Below are positions 53,475 through 62,133 of a DNA stretch of 64,000 nt, one piece after another. The stretch covers positions 434,001-498,000 of the forward strand of contig NZ_CP168151.1 in the NCBI RefSeq assembly GCF_026913205.2, written 5' to 3'. Under the pieces are notes generated by a model. The model made no database searches and was not told the origin of the DNA. It saw only the letters and a list, made by a program, of their open reading frames with translations. Both the position numbers and the translations under genes were made by a program. Position 1 is the first letter of the stretch. Every line of letters begins with the position of its first letter. This DNA is from Lentilactobacillus sp. SPB1-3 (GTDB taxonomy: Bacteria; Bacillota; Bacilli; Lactobacillales; Lactobacillaceae).

Positions 53475-54530
53475 ATGGATAGTGACGTTAAAGAGTTGCA
53501 TCTTAATAACTCGGCTGATTACAAGAAATGGCGCACTTTTCTTGAATCTTTGGACATTACCAACTTCGAAGAATCTGAAGTTTTTCAGATTGATCTAACC
53601 TTGGGTATCTATTCAGGTGATGATTTAGTCGCAACTGGATCTTTAGCCGGTGATACTTTAAAGTACATTGGAGTTTGTAACAAAGATGTTGTGTCCGGAT
53701 CGCGATTTAATACGATTGTTAGCGAGTTAGTTAATCGAGAATTCCAACGAGGAATCTTTCATATGTTTGTATTTACAAAAGAAAAGTATTCTGAAAGTTT
53801 TCAACACGTTGGATTCAAAGAGCTCGCCCATACAGATGCGGCGGCAGTTCTCGAGAACGGAAGACCCGGCATCAAAGAGTACTTACAATCTATTCCAAGA
53901 GTAGCAGACCAAGAAAAAAAGCATGTGGGTGCAATCGTTATGAATGCTAATCCATTTACCAATGGTCATCGCGAGCTGGTAAAACAGGCGTCGGGCACAT
54001 GTGATTTGGTATATGTATTCGTGGTTAAAACTGACGCATCATTATTTAGTTCCTCAGAGAGATTCGAACTGGTTAAAGCTGGCACTAAAGATTTGGACAA
54101 TGTGATTGTTGTCAGTGGTGGTGACTATATGGTTAGTTACTTAACTTTCCCAGCTTACTTTTTGAAGTCATCTGAAGAAACAATCAATTATCAAACTACA
54201 ATTGATGCCAGGATTTTTAGAAATGAAATTGCTGAACCATTGAATATCTCTCAGCGATTTGTTGGAACAGAACCATTTTCAAGAACCACAGGAATGTACA
54301 ATCAAGTTTTAGCTAGGGAATTACCCCCTAAAGTTGAATTAAAGATCATGGATCGATTTGAAGAAGATAACACACCAGTTTCGGCTACTAAAGTTCGTAA
54401 ACTAATCAGTGATGATGATATTGACTCGATTGCTGATACGGTGCCACAAACGACCTTTGATTTTATTCAGCAGAATAAAACTGAATTACAAAGCAGGATT
54501 AAGAGAGGAATGAATATTAATGGAAATTAA
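53475..54530 (+). CDS. citC: [Citrate (pro-3S)-lyase] ligase
   Basis: 351 residues. An N-terminal acetyltransferase-like domain (about 1-130) and a cytidylyltransferase-like domain starting VGAIVMNANPFTNGHRELVK with the nucleotide-binding TNGH motif; SATKVRKL near the end completes the active site. It acetylates the prosthetic group of CitD with acetate and ATP, switching citrate lyase on. Its stop overlaps the citD start by 11 nt. Confidence 0.93.
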   Translation: MDSDVKELHLNNSADYKKWRTFLESLDITNFEESEVFQIDLTLGIYSGDDLVATGSLAGDTLKYIGVCNKDVVSGSRFNTIVSELVNREFQRGIFHMFVFTKEKYSESFQHVGFKELAHTDAAAVLENGRPGIKEYLQSIPRVADQEKKHVGAIVMNANPFTNGHRELVKQASGTCDLVYVFVVKTDASLFSSSERFELVKAGTKDLDNVIVVSGGDYMVSYLTFPAYFLKSSEETINYQTTIDARIFRNEIAEPLNISQRFVGTEPFSRTTGMYNQVLARELPPKVELKIMDRFEEDNTPVSATKVRKLISDDDIDSIADTVPQTTFDFIQQNKTELQSRIKRGMNINGN

Positions 54531-54813
54531 TGAAACTGCAATCGCAGGAACTTTGGAATCATCAGATATTCAAATCATGATTTCAAACGGTGCAAAGGGA
54601 ATTGAAATTGACTTAACGTCAGATGTTGAAAAGCAATTTGGTACACAAATTAAGAATGTGATTACCACTACATTGAACAACTTGGGTATTGAAAATGCCG
54701 CTGTTAAAGCAGTAGATAAAGGTGCCTTAGATTGTGTTATTAAAGCAAGAACAATTGCTGCTGCTCAACGTGCAACTAAAACTACTGATGAACCAGCATG
54801 GGAGGTACTATAA
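54520..54813 (+). CDS. citD: Citrate lyase acyl carrier protein (gamma subunit)
   Basis: 97 residues, the normal size. AGTLESSDIQI holds the Ser (residue 14) that receives the 2'-(5''-phosphoribosyl)-3'-dephospho-CoA arm. Coupled to citC by overlap, and just upstream of citE. Confidence 0.94.
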   Translation: MEINETAIAGTLESSDIQIMISNGAKGIEIDLTSDVEKQFGTQIKNVITTTLNNLGIENAAVKAVDKGALDCVIKARTIAAAQRATKTTDEPAWEVL

Positions 54814-54815
54814 AG

Positions 54816-55730
54816 ATGGCTAACAATGACGATCGTTTACGTCGGACAATGATGTTTGTCCCTGGTAATAACCCAGCAATGGTGAAAGATGCTGGAATCT
54901 ATGGTGCCGATTCAATCATGTTTGATTTGGAAGACGCTGTTTCAATGAGTGAAAAAGATGCTGCTAGAGACTTAGTATATGAAGCATTACAATCACAAGA
55001 TTATGGCAACGCGGAATTAGTTGTCCGAGTAAATGGACTGGACACTCCTTATTACGCTAACGATGTTAAAGCAATGGTTAAAGCTGGTATCGATGTTATT
55101 CGTTTACCTAAAGCTGAATCTGCTGACATGATCAAAACATTGGTTGCTGATGTTGCAGCTGCTGAAAAGCAATTTGGTCGTGAAGAAGGTTCAACTCATG
55201 TTATGGCTGCTATTGAAAGTGCCAAGGGAGTTCTTAATGCACCTGAGATTGCTGCTGCTTCTGACCGTATGATCGGTGTTGCTCTTTCTGCTGAAGATTA
55301 TACGACTGATATGAAGACTCACCGTTATCCTGATGGTGCTGAACTACAATTTGCAAGAAACATGGTATTGCATGCTGCTCGTGCTGCAGGTATTGCTGCA
55401 TTTGATACTGTCTTTACTAATATGGATGACACTGAAGGATTCTTCCGTGAAACACAATACATTCACCAACTTGGTTTTGACGGTAAATCATTAGTTAACC
55501 CTCGCCAAATTGCAATGGTTAACAGTGTTTATGAACCAACCCAAAAAGAAATTGAAAATGCTAAGAATGTTATTAATGCGATTGAAGAAGCAAGAATCAA
55601 GGGCTCAGGAGTTATTTCTATGAATGGTCAAATGGTTGACCGCCCTGTTGTATTGCGTGCTGAACGTGTAATGAGACTTGCAAAGGCTTCAAACCTAGTT
55701 GACGAGGAGGGCAATTACATTGAAAAATAG
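54816..55730 (+). CDS. citE: Citrate lyase beta subunit
   Basis: 304 residues from ATG 54816, 10 nt after GGAGG. HpcH/HpaI aldolase-like TIM barrel: [27 protein letters not shown] (acid residues of the Mg2+ site), [12 protein letters not shown], and [19 protein letters not shown]. It cleaves citryl-carrier to acetyl-carrier and oxaloacetate. The stop lies 11 nt inside citF. Confidence 0.94.
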   Translation: MANNDDRLRRTMMFVPGNNPAMVKDAGIYGADSIMFDLEDAVSMSEKDAARDLVYEALQSQDYGNAELVVRVNGLDTPYYANDVKAMVKAGIDVIRLPKAESADMIKTLVADVAAAEKQFGREEGSTHVMAAIESAKGVLNAPEIAAASDRMIGVALSAEDYTTDMKTHRYPDGAELQFARNMVLHAARAAGIAAFDTVFTNMDDTEGFFRETQYIHQLGFDGKSLVNPRQIAMVNSVYEPTQKEIENAKNVINAIEEARIKGSGVISMNGQMVDRPVVLRAERVMRLAKASNLVDEEGNYIEK

Positions 55731-57258
55731 TGTAAATCGAGAATTACCAGACGATATTATGAATGACTTAAACTACAAGGGATTTGAATCTACTGAGATT
55801 GGCAATCCTGATATTCAACGAGTAGCACCCAAAGTTCATGTAACTACTGGAAATGATAAGGTTGTTAACTCTATTGAAGATGTTGTTAAGAAGACAGTTA
55901 AAGATGGAATGACAATCTCATTTCATCACCACTTTAGAAATGGTGACTTTGTATTTAACATGGTTATGCGTGCAATCATTGACGCTGGTATTCAAGATTT
56001 AACTTTAGCACCATCATCATTAACTGGTGTTATGAATGATATTGTTATCGAAGCAATTAAAGCTGGTACAATTACCAACATCACTAGTTCAGGGATGCGT
56101 GGTTCTTTGGGAGACTTCGTTTCTCACGGTGGTTTAAAGAATCCAGTGATTTTCCGTTCACATGGTAACCGTGCCCGTGCCATTGAACATGGTGATATCA
56201 AAATTGACGTGGCTTTCTTAGGTGTTCCTAATGCTGATAAATTAGGAAATGCTAACGGAATGAATGGTAACGCAGTCTTTGGTTCACTTGGATATGCATT
56301 AATGGATGCTCAATACGCTGACTCAGTTGTCCTATTGACTGATAACATTGCTGAATATCCCAACACACCAGCATCAATTAAACAAACCCAAGTTGACTAC
56401 GTTGTTAAGGTTGATCAAGTTGGTGATCCAGAAAAGATTGGTTCCGGTGCTACTAGATTCACCAAGGATCCTAAAGAATTAAAGATTGCTGAAACAGTTA
56501 ATAATGTTATTGTTAATTCACCTTACTTTAAGGATGGATTCTCATTCCAAACTGGTTCTGGTGGTGCTGCATTAGCTGTTACCCGTTATCTTCGTCAGGC
56601 AATGATCGATAACCAAATCAAGGCATCTTTTGCTTTAGGTGGGATTACTAAGCCAACCGTTGATTTATTAAATGAAGGCTTAGTAGAAAAAGTTATGGAT
56701 GTTCAAGACTTTGATAAGGGTGCCGCTGATTCAATGCACACAAATCCTAATCAACAAGAAATCGACGCATCATGGTATGCAGATCCAGACAACAAGGGAG
56801 CAATGGTTGATCAATTAGACGTTGTTATCTTAAGTGCTTTGGAAATTGATACCAAATTTAACGTTAACGTTATGTCTGGTTCTGATGGAGTTATCCGTGG
56901 AGCTATTGGTGGTCACCAAGATGCTGCGACCGCTAAATTAACTATTATTTCAGCTCCATTAGTTCGTGGCCGTATTGCAACCATCGTACCTGACGTTACT
57001 ACTGTAGTAACTCCGGGTGATTCAGTTGACGTACTTGTAACTGAATATGGTATTGCTATTAATCCTAAGAGAACTGATTTGAAGGAAGCCTTAGCTAATA
57101 TTCCAGGTGTGCCAGTATTTGACATTGAAGAACTTCAAGCAATGGCTGAAAAACGTGTTGGTAAGCCAGAACCATTACAATTTACTGATCGTACTGTTGC
57201 AATGATTGAATACCGTGATGGATCAATTATTGATACAATTAAAGAAGTTAAAGATTAA
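55720..57258 (+). CDS. citF: Citrate lyase alpha subunit
   Basis: 512 residues from TTG 55720, giving (M)[11 protein letters not shown], the usual CitF start, 9 nt after GAGGAGGG; it overlaps citE by 11 nt. The CoA-transferase family features include [11 protein letters not shown] and [18 protein letters not shown]. It swaps the acetyl group on the carrier protein for citrate. A hairpin follows directly. Confidence 0.94.
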   Translation: MKNSVNRELPDDIMNDLNYKGFESTEIGNPDIQRVAPKVHVTTGNDKVVNSIEDVVKKTVKDGMTISFHHHFRNGDFVFNMVMRAIIDAGIQDLTLAPSSLTGVMNDIVIEAIKAGTITNITSSGMRGSLGDFVSHGGLKNPVIFRSHGNRARAIEHGDIKIDVAFLGVPNADKLGNANGMNGNAVFGSLGYALMDAQYADSVVLLTDNIAEYPNTPASIKQTQVDYVVKVDQVGDPEKIGSGATRFTKDPKELKIAETVNNVIVNSPYFKDGFSFQTGSGGAALAVTRYLRQAMIDNQIKASFALGGITKPTVDLLNEGLVEKVMDVQDFDKGAADSMHTNPNQQEIDASWYADPDNKGAMVDQLDVVILSALEIDTKFNVNVMSGSDGVIRGAIGGHQDAATAKLTIISAPLVRGRIATIVPDVTTVVTPGDSVDVLVTEYGIAINPKRTDLKEALANIPGVPVFDIEELQAMAEKRVGKPEPLQFTDRTVAMIEYRDGSIIDTIKEVKD

Positions 57259-57262
57259 TAAT

Positions 57263-57296
57263 AAAAAGCATCGTAATTAATTACGATGCTTTTTAT
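57263..57296 (+). terminator. Hairpin terminator between citF and citX
   Basis: 14-bp stem AAAAAGCATCGTAA/TTACGATGCTTTTT with a 4-nt loop. It would make citXG expression lower than that of the lyase subunits. Confidence 0.85.
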
Positions 57297-57311
57297 TCAA
57301 TAGGAGTAAGC

Positions 57312-57848
57312 ATGCAAAATATCTTTATTGATGGCAATCAACAAGAAATAGAAGACGTGTTGGCCAATCGGGATGCTCGGGTTGAAAAACAGCATCAGCT
57401 ACTTGCCGATAATCCTGAGATGACCGTGGTAGCAATTAAATTAAATATTCCAGGACCAATTAAAAATAATTCAAAAATAAAGCAACTGTTTGATGCTGGT
57501 ATGGCAACATTTCTGCAATTGCTTAAAGATAATGACATTCAATATACATTGAATGAAGAGTGGAATAAGGATACTGGTAATGAAGCATTTTTATTAGTTT
57601 CAGATACTCAACTAGTCGTGAAGCGGTTAGCAGTGCAGTTTGAAGATAAAGATAAATTTGGCCGAATATTTGATGTGGATGTGTTAGGTCATCACAAAGA
57701 CGCATCTATTTCGAGAACGGCTTTAGAACTGCCAGTTCGTAAGTGCTTTATTTGTGATCGTCCAGCCAAAGAATGTGCTAGATCAAGACGGCATAGCGTA
57801 GAAGAGCTCCAGTTAGCTATTTCAACCTTAGTAGAAAGTGAGTTTTAA
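57312..57848 (+). CDS. citX: Apo-citrate lyase phosphoribosyl-dephospho-CoA transferase
   Basis: 178 residues. The CitX signature GRIFDVDVLGHHKDASISR...VRKCFICDRPAKECARSRRHS is present, including the Cys-rich end. It attaches the prosthetic group made by CitG to CitD. It overlaps or nearly abuts citG. Confidence 0.93.
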   Translation: MQNIFIDGNQQEIEDVLANRDARVEKQHQLLADNPEMTVVAIKLNIPGPIKNNSKIKQLFDAGMATFLQLLKDNDIQYTLNEEWNKDTGNEAFLLVSDTQLVVKRLAVQFEDKDKFGRIFDVDVLGHHKDASISRTALELPVRKCFICDRPAKECARSRRHSVEELQLAISTLVESEF

Positions 57849-57852
57849 ATTA

Positions 57853-58707
57853 ATGATTAATAACCAGGTCGACAAGCAGCGTTTGGTCGAAGACGCAATG
57901 CGGGCACTATTATATGAGGTTAGCATTCATCCTAAACCAGGATTAGTTGATCCGGTAACTAATGGTTCTCACTTAGATATGGATATGTTCACTTTCATAG
58001 ATAGCTCAATCAGCTTGATGACATACTTCCAAGAATGTGTGGAGGTGGGGTGGACATTTGACAAACCATCACTAATTGAGTTGTTTCAGCAAATCAGGCC
58101 AATCGGAATCAAGGCAGAAAAATCAATGTTCGCGGCCACAAAGGGCATTAATACTCATAAGGGCGCTGTGTTCTCACTTGGAATTTTAGTCACGGCGACG
58201 GCATACGTGCAAAATCATGAAGAAACCGATCCATTTACAGTAGTCAAAAAAATGTTGAAGGGTCTTACTAAACATGATTTTGATGGCATTGACTCAAAGC
58301 CAGAGTCCGAATTAACCGCTGGTGAACGAGAATACTTAAAGTATGGTATTACGGGTATTCGAGGTGAAGCAGAAGCCGGATATCCAACGGTTACAGACAT
58401 TGCTTTGCCAAGATTAGCAATGTCTAAGGGAAATAAAAATGTTCGTTTGCTTGATACCTTGATGGCAATTGTAGGTCAAACTACTGATACCAATTTGGTA
58501 AAACGTGCTGGGACAACAGATATTATCCCATGGGCACACGAACAAGTTACGCATTACTTTGAGCTGGGTGGTGCAAATACCGTTGAAGGAATGGCATTTT
58601 TAGAATCTTTGGATGACGAATTTGCCAAGCAAAACCTTAGTTTAGGAGGGTCAGCAGATTTGTTGATCGTCACAATTTTTGCAGGTTTGGTACAAGGATT
58701 GATATAA
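57853..58707 (+). CDS. citG: Triphosphoribosyl-dephospho-CoA synthase
   Basis: 284 residues from ATG 57853, just after the citX stop; a GTG at 57838 overlapping citX is an alternative. The CitG core motifs HPKPGLVDPVTNGSHLDMD and GINTHKGAVFSLGIL are intact. It makes 2'-(5''-triphosphoribosyl)-3'-dephospho-CoA from dephospho-CoA and ATP. Last gene of the citrate cluster. Confidence 0.92.
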   Translation: MINNQVDKQRLVEDAMRALLYEVSIHPKPGLVDPVTNGSHLDMDMFTFIDSSISLMTYFQECVEVGWTFDKPSLIELFQQIRPIGIKAEKSMFAATKGINTHKGAVFSLGILVTATAYVQNHEETDPFTVVKKMLKGLTKHDFDGIDSKPESELTAGEREYLKYGITGIRGEAEAGYPTVTDIALPRLAMSKGNKNVRLLDTLMAIVGQTTDTNLVKRAGTTDIIPWAHEQVTHYFELGGANTVEGMAFLESLDDEFAKQNLSLGGSADLLIVTIFAGLVQGLI

Positions 58708-58749
58708 AAAATAAGGAACATCCATTTACTGGATGTTCCTTATTTTTTT
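58706..58749. terminator. Bidirectional terminator after citG
   Basis: Perfect 18-bp inverted repeat (58706-58723 with 58730-58747) and T run, overlapping the end of the convergent DUF1836 gene. Confidence 0.9.
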
Positions 58750-59243
58750 GACTCAATATTTTCGTATAGAATCTTACGCGAATCGACCCAAAATAAGATA
58801 GATTCAACCGCTGCATACTCCATTTGAATAATTGGGGTGGCAGCTTCGATATCAATGTTAGTTAGCGCCTTTGAACTGAGTGATTCTCGGCTGGCTTGCT
58901 CATTAAAAATATCAACAAATGTATCATAAGCAACTTGAGGAGAAGTATCCGCCAGCATAATCTTTAGGCCAGCCTTAATTTCAGTTAAAGTAAAAATCTT
59001 CTTTAACAAGTCCACGATTATGGCTCCAGCTAACTGCATTTGAGTATGAAGCTTACCCTGTGGAGACTCTAAAACTCCTGATTTGAAGTAGTTATGCATC
59101 ATCGTTTTGGTAAGCTTTTCACCAATAATCGGTTCCACGTATGTGTTGGTAATGCTAATGACTTGGTCTAAGTGCAGACTGAAATTAGGCAATTCGTGCC
59201 ATTTTGGTAAGTTGGGTGTCTGTGAATTATTATTTGACACCAA
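58740..59243 (-). CDS. DUF1836 domain-containing protein
   Basis: 167 residues, all helical, no membrane segment. The N-terminal part (LPNFSLHLDQVISITNTYVEP...LTKTMMHNYFKSGVL) matches the DUF1836 pattern, which looks like a MerR/HTH-type DNA-binding fold with TKTMMHNYFKSG as recognition region. Function not established. It lies 18 nt downstream of the degV-like gene on the same strand, a pairing common in lactobacilli. Confidence 0.8.
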   Translation of the reverse strand: MVSNNNSQTPNLPKWHELPNFSLHLDQVISITNTYVEPIIGEKLTKTMMHNYFKSGVLESPQGKLHTQMQLAGAIIVDLLKKIFTLTEIKAGLKIMLADTSPQVAYDTFVDIFNEQASRESLSSKALTNIDIEAATPIIQMEYAAVESILFWVDSRKILYENIESKK

Positions 59244-59261
59244 GCATCGCCCCTTTAAAAG

Positions 59262-60113
59262 TTAATCAATTTGAACAGCAATTCCCACTAGTCCGGGGCC
59301 GGTATGAACACCAAGGGCAGGAGAAACATCACCATTATAAACAAATTGGGTCGGTAGCTTAGAATGAATCGTGTCGGTGACTTGTTGCATTAGATCGAGA
59401 TCGTTTCCTTGAGCCACTGCCATCCTGACGTGGTCATGACCCTGAACATCTGCTAATGCCAAGTTGATCAACTTATCAATTGCTTTTTTCTCTGAGCGAA
59501 CTTTCGCAACTGGATAATAGATTCCTTCTGGGTTACAAGAAATGATCGGCTTAATGCTTAATGCTGTTCCAACCATTCCTGCTACTCGTCCAATTCTACC
59601 ACCAAGTCGTAAATATTTTAATGATGGAATGTAAAAATATACCCGACTTCGTTCTACAGAATGTGTCACAGAATCAACGATTTCTTCGAACGGAGTTAAC
59701 GAAACGATTAAATCTTCGGCATAAGTGGCGATTAAACCGCCACCAGCACCAATGTTTTTTGAGTCGATGACGTCAGTCTTGACATCGGGATATAGTTTAG
59801 CAGCTTGTTTAAAAACATTATTAGTAACGGAAAGACCACCGGAAATTGTGATGGCGATAATTTCTTGAAAACCTTTGGCAATTAACTTATCAATTGATTT
59901 GGCGACTAGCTCAATTGTCGGACTTGCTGTCTTGGGGATTACATCTTGATTCATCCAATTGTAAATTTCGTCAGGGGTGATAGTTTCGCGGTCATAATAT
60001 TCTGAATCCTTAACAGTTACAATCAATGGTACGATTTCAACATTGTCTTGAATCGATACTTCTTCGGGAATATCTAAGGCTGAGTCTACTAATAATCCAA
60101 TTTTAGGTTGCAT
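59262..60113 (-). CDS. DegV family fatty-acid-binding protein
   Basis: 283 residues from ATG 60113, with AGGAGA upstream; earlier in-frame starts have none. Starts PKIGLLVDSALDIPEE (the DxxxDxP-type first loop), with ISGGLSVTNNVFKQAA and YLRLGGRIGR (fatty-acid head-group site) in family positions. DegV/FakB proteins hold a fatty acid for the kinase FakA. No FakA gene is in the window. Confidence 0.88.
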   Translation of the reverse strand: MQPKIGLLVDSALDIPEEVSIQDNVEIVPLIVTVKDSEYYDRETITPDEIYNWMNQDVIPKTASPTIELVAKSIDKLIAKGFQEIIAITISGGLSVTNNVFKQAAKLYPDVKTDVIDSKNIGAGGGLIATYAEDLIVSLTPFEEIVDSVTHSVERSRVYFYIPSLKYLRLGGRIGRVAGMVGTALSIKPIISCNPEGIYYPVAKVRSEKKAIDKLINLALADVQGHDHVRMAVAQGNDLDLMQQVTDTIHSKLPTQFVYNGDVSPALGVHTGPGLVGIAVQID

Positions 60114-60239
60114 AAGGCATCTCCTGAATCTCATTTTAATTATTATGTAGTATTCTAAACCGCATTTTGTAGTTGTCAATACTAATTAATTGGTTTCTGA
60201 AATAAAGTCAGAAACGATTTAAATTATTTGATGTTTATC

Positions 60240-60283
60240 TTGCCTCTTGAAAAGAACAGTGTTATATTTAGTTAGCCGGCTAA
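60240..60283 (+). promoter_or_regulatory. Promoter and palindromic operator of the MarR gene
   Basis: TTGCCT (60240-60245), 17 nt, TATATT (60263-60268), then a perfect palindrome TTAGCCGGCTAA (60272-60283) right after the -10. The site fits autorepression by the MarR protein encoded downstream. Confidence 0.6.
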
Positions 60284-60303
60284 TTAAAATGTGAGGTGCA
60301 TAT

Positions 60304-60822
60304 ATGGAACCGTATGATTTTTCGGATGTCCCTAGTATCCAGAGAATAAGAGAAATGAACCAACAGGTCGCAAATAGTGAACCTGACAATGTATTATCGT
60401 TTATTACCTTTCAACAAGTATATAGTGAAATAGATAAAGCATACTCTGATTTGTTGCAGTCTCATCATTTATCAGAATCACGTTTTTTGATTTTGATGTT
60501 TTTACGACGAGCAGGTGATCACGGCTTAAGTCCATCGATGATCGCTCAAAAGTTGTCGTCGACTAAGGCCACGGCCAGCAAGTTGATTAGGGGAATGGCT
60601 GGCGACAATATGATTGAAAAGTTGGCTTCACCAATCGACCAAAGAAGCTCAGTTGTTAGAATCACTCAGTATGGTAACGAATTGTTAGATGATTTTTTGC
60701 CTGCGAATTTCAATTTTGTAAACGAATTGTTTAGCCGACTAACTAATGATGAACAAATTATGTTTAGTCAACTCTTACAGAAGCTACTGGTGAATAAGGA
60801 GAATGAAAACCATGGAAACTAA
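60304..60822 (+). CDS. MarR family transcriptional regulator
   Basis: 172 residues. The winged HTH reads LSPSMIAQKLSSTKATASKLIRGMAGDNMIEKLASPIDQRSSVVRITQYGNELL (about 77-130), with the Asp-Arg wing typical of MarR. A palindrome between its -10 and start suggests it represses itself and the rhodanese gene that overlaps its end. The signal may be oxidative or phenolic stress, but nothing in the sequence proves it. Confidence 0.88.
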   Translation: MEPYDFSDVPSIQRIREMNQQVANSEPDNVLSFITFQQVYSEIDKAYSDLLQSHHLSESRFLILMFLRRAGDHGLSPSMIAQKLSSTKATASKLIRGMAGDNMIEKLASPIDQRSSVVRITQYGNELLDDFLPANFNFVNELFSRLTNDEQIMFSQLLQKLLVNKENENHGN

Positions 60823-61180
60823 AAAAATCGAACTATTAGAAACATACTTAATCCTATATATCGATCATTTTAAGGTACTAGAAAGTCTTAAGAATCCTGA
60901 TGATTCAGATATTGTGGTTTTGGATGTTAGGAATGCTCCTAAGCAAGTTAAAGGTGACCAAATAAAAGGTGCTGTACCTATGGCGGCAAAGGACATTGCT
61001 GACCATCTTGATGAACTGAATCCTGAGAAGACTTATGTAGTATACGATTGGACTGGTGGGACCACATTAGGAAAAAATGCGTTACTGATTTTACTTACCC
61101 ACAATTTTAAAGCGTTTGAACTAGCTGGTGCCTTGGAAGGCTGGAAAGGAATGAACTTACCAGTTGAACCCGCCAAATAA
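60812..61180 (+). CDS. Rhodanese-like domain protein without the active-site Cys
   Basis: 122 residues from ATG 60812 (10 nt after AAGGAG); an ATG at 60803 is only 1 nt from that site. The single rhodanese domain shows VVLDVRNAPK...IKGAVPMA and LAGALEGWKGMNLP. The active-site loop that normally reads CxxGxR is YDWTGGTTLGK here, so the catalytic Cys is replaced by Asp or Trp, and sulfurtransferase activity is unlikely. It overlaps the MarR gene by 11 nt, so the pair is co-regulated. Confidence 0.82.
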   Translation: METKKIELLETYLILYIDHFKVLESLKNPDDSDIVVLDVRNAPKQVKGDQIKGAVPMAAKDIADHLDELNPEKTYVVYDWTGGTTLGKNALLILLTHNFKAFELAGALEGWKGMNLPVEPAK

Positions 61181-61195
61181 TTAGATAATCAATAT

Positions 61196-61226
61196 AAAAA
61201 GGAGCCCGCATTTTGCGGAGCTCCTT
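61196..61226 (+). terminator. Terminator after the rhodanese gene
   Basis: AAGGAGC-CCGC pairs with GCGG-a-GCTCCTT; the T run is short (CTTGCTTGTTTTT). Confidence 0.65.
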
Positions 61227-61234
61227 GCTTGTTT

Positions 61235-61504
61235 TTATACTGGATCAGCCGTTGCTTCCCAGCCATTATCTAATATTTGGTGGTAATGTTTGCCGATGGG
61301 AATCCAAACTTTAGATTCTGCAATTCGTTGCATAACATCCCAAAACAGTGAGTCACTTTTTTCTTTATTGGATAGGTTAATTTTTAACATCTTGCCGTTC
61401 TCTGTTTTGACGATTACAAATGGATAAAATACTTTAACTGGTTGTCCAGCCACAATGTTTTTCGAGATTTTCTTATCATCTAGTAGAACTGACATCTCAA
61501 ACAC
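61235..61504 (-). CDS. Hypothetical small protein
   Basis: 89 residues from a GTG 6 or 7 nt after AAGGAAAG; an ATG three codons on is possible. Beta-rich N-terminal half (VKVFYPFVIVKTENGKMLKINLS) and a helical end. No signal peptide, membrane helix or motif that I recognise. It sits downstream of the HIT gene on the same strand (53 nt gap). Confidence 0.6.
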   Translation of the reverse strand: MFEMSVLLDDKKISKNIVAGQPVKVFYPFVIVKTENGKMLKINLSNKEKSDSLFWDVMQRIAESKVWIPIGKHYHQILDNGWEATADPV

Positions 61505-61557
61505 CCGCTTTCCTTTTTGTATTGTAATTAGAATAGCGGACGTGGGTTAAGGGAACC

Positions 61558-61962
61558 TTAAAACAGGCGATGTTTAGCGTTTCTTAATTTTTTGACGGCT
61601 CGTGGCAACATATTGCGAATGCCACCAGCAGGGTCCTTCACATCACCTGGGTATCTCGGAATCAGATGAAAATGACAATGCATGACAGTTTGTCCAGCAT
61701 CTTCGCCCACGTTGATGCCAATGTTGTAACCTGTAGGTGAATACTTTTGATCGATCAATTGTTTACCTTGTCGAATTAAGTCATCCATGGCAATTAATTC
61801 TGATTGCTCAAGTTCAAAATAATCTTGTTTATGGTCTTTGACCACGACTAAAAGATGTCCCGTTCTGACAGGATGAATATCCCAGAATGCGACCGCCAAG
61901 TCATTTTCTAACACAATGGGAATGTTGGTGCGTTGACAAAAAACACAGTCGGCTTTTTTCAC
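61558..61962 (-). CDS. hit: HIT family hydrolase
   Basis: 134 residues. The histidine triad HCHFHLIPRY lies at about 95-104, and CVFCQ...VLENDLAVAFWDIHPVRTGHLLVV is the usual start. HIT proteins hydrolyse nucleotide phosphoramidates or dinucleoside polyphosphates. It is divergent from pepN; SD GGAGG. Confidence 0.9.
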   Translation of the reverse strand: MKKADCVFCQRTNIPIVLENDLAVAFWDIHPVRTGHLLVVVKDHKQDYFELEQSELIAMDDLIRQGKQLIDQKYSPTGYNIGINVGEDAGQTVMHCHFHLIPRYPGDVKDPAGGIRNMLPRAVKKLRNAKHRLF

Positions 61963-62094
61963 GTTATTTCCTCCATTTACTGGTCTTCACTAATATCATA
62001 GCAGACTAGCAAGATATATTAATAATGAGGAGTATTTTAATGAAAGATTAGCGATGAAATTGGCCTAAAGTTTAGCACTGTGATGAAATGTTGG

Positions 62095-62100
62095 TATAAT
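62095..62100 (+). promoter_or_regulatory. Extended -10 of pepN
   Basis: TGGTATAAT with TATAAT at 62095-62100, about 33 nt before the pepN ATG; the -35 is weak (TTTAGC 18 nt upstream). Confidence 0.6.
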
Positions 62101-62133
62101 GAGGGTAATTCTAATAAAGCTAAGGAGATACTC

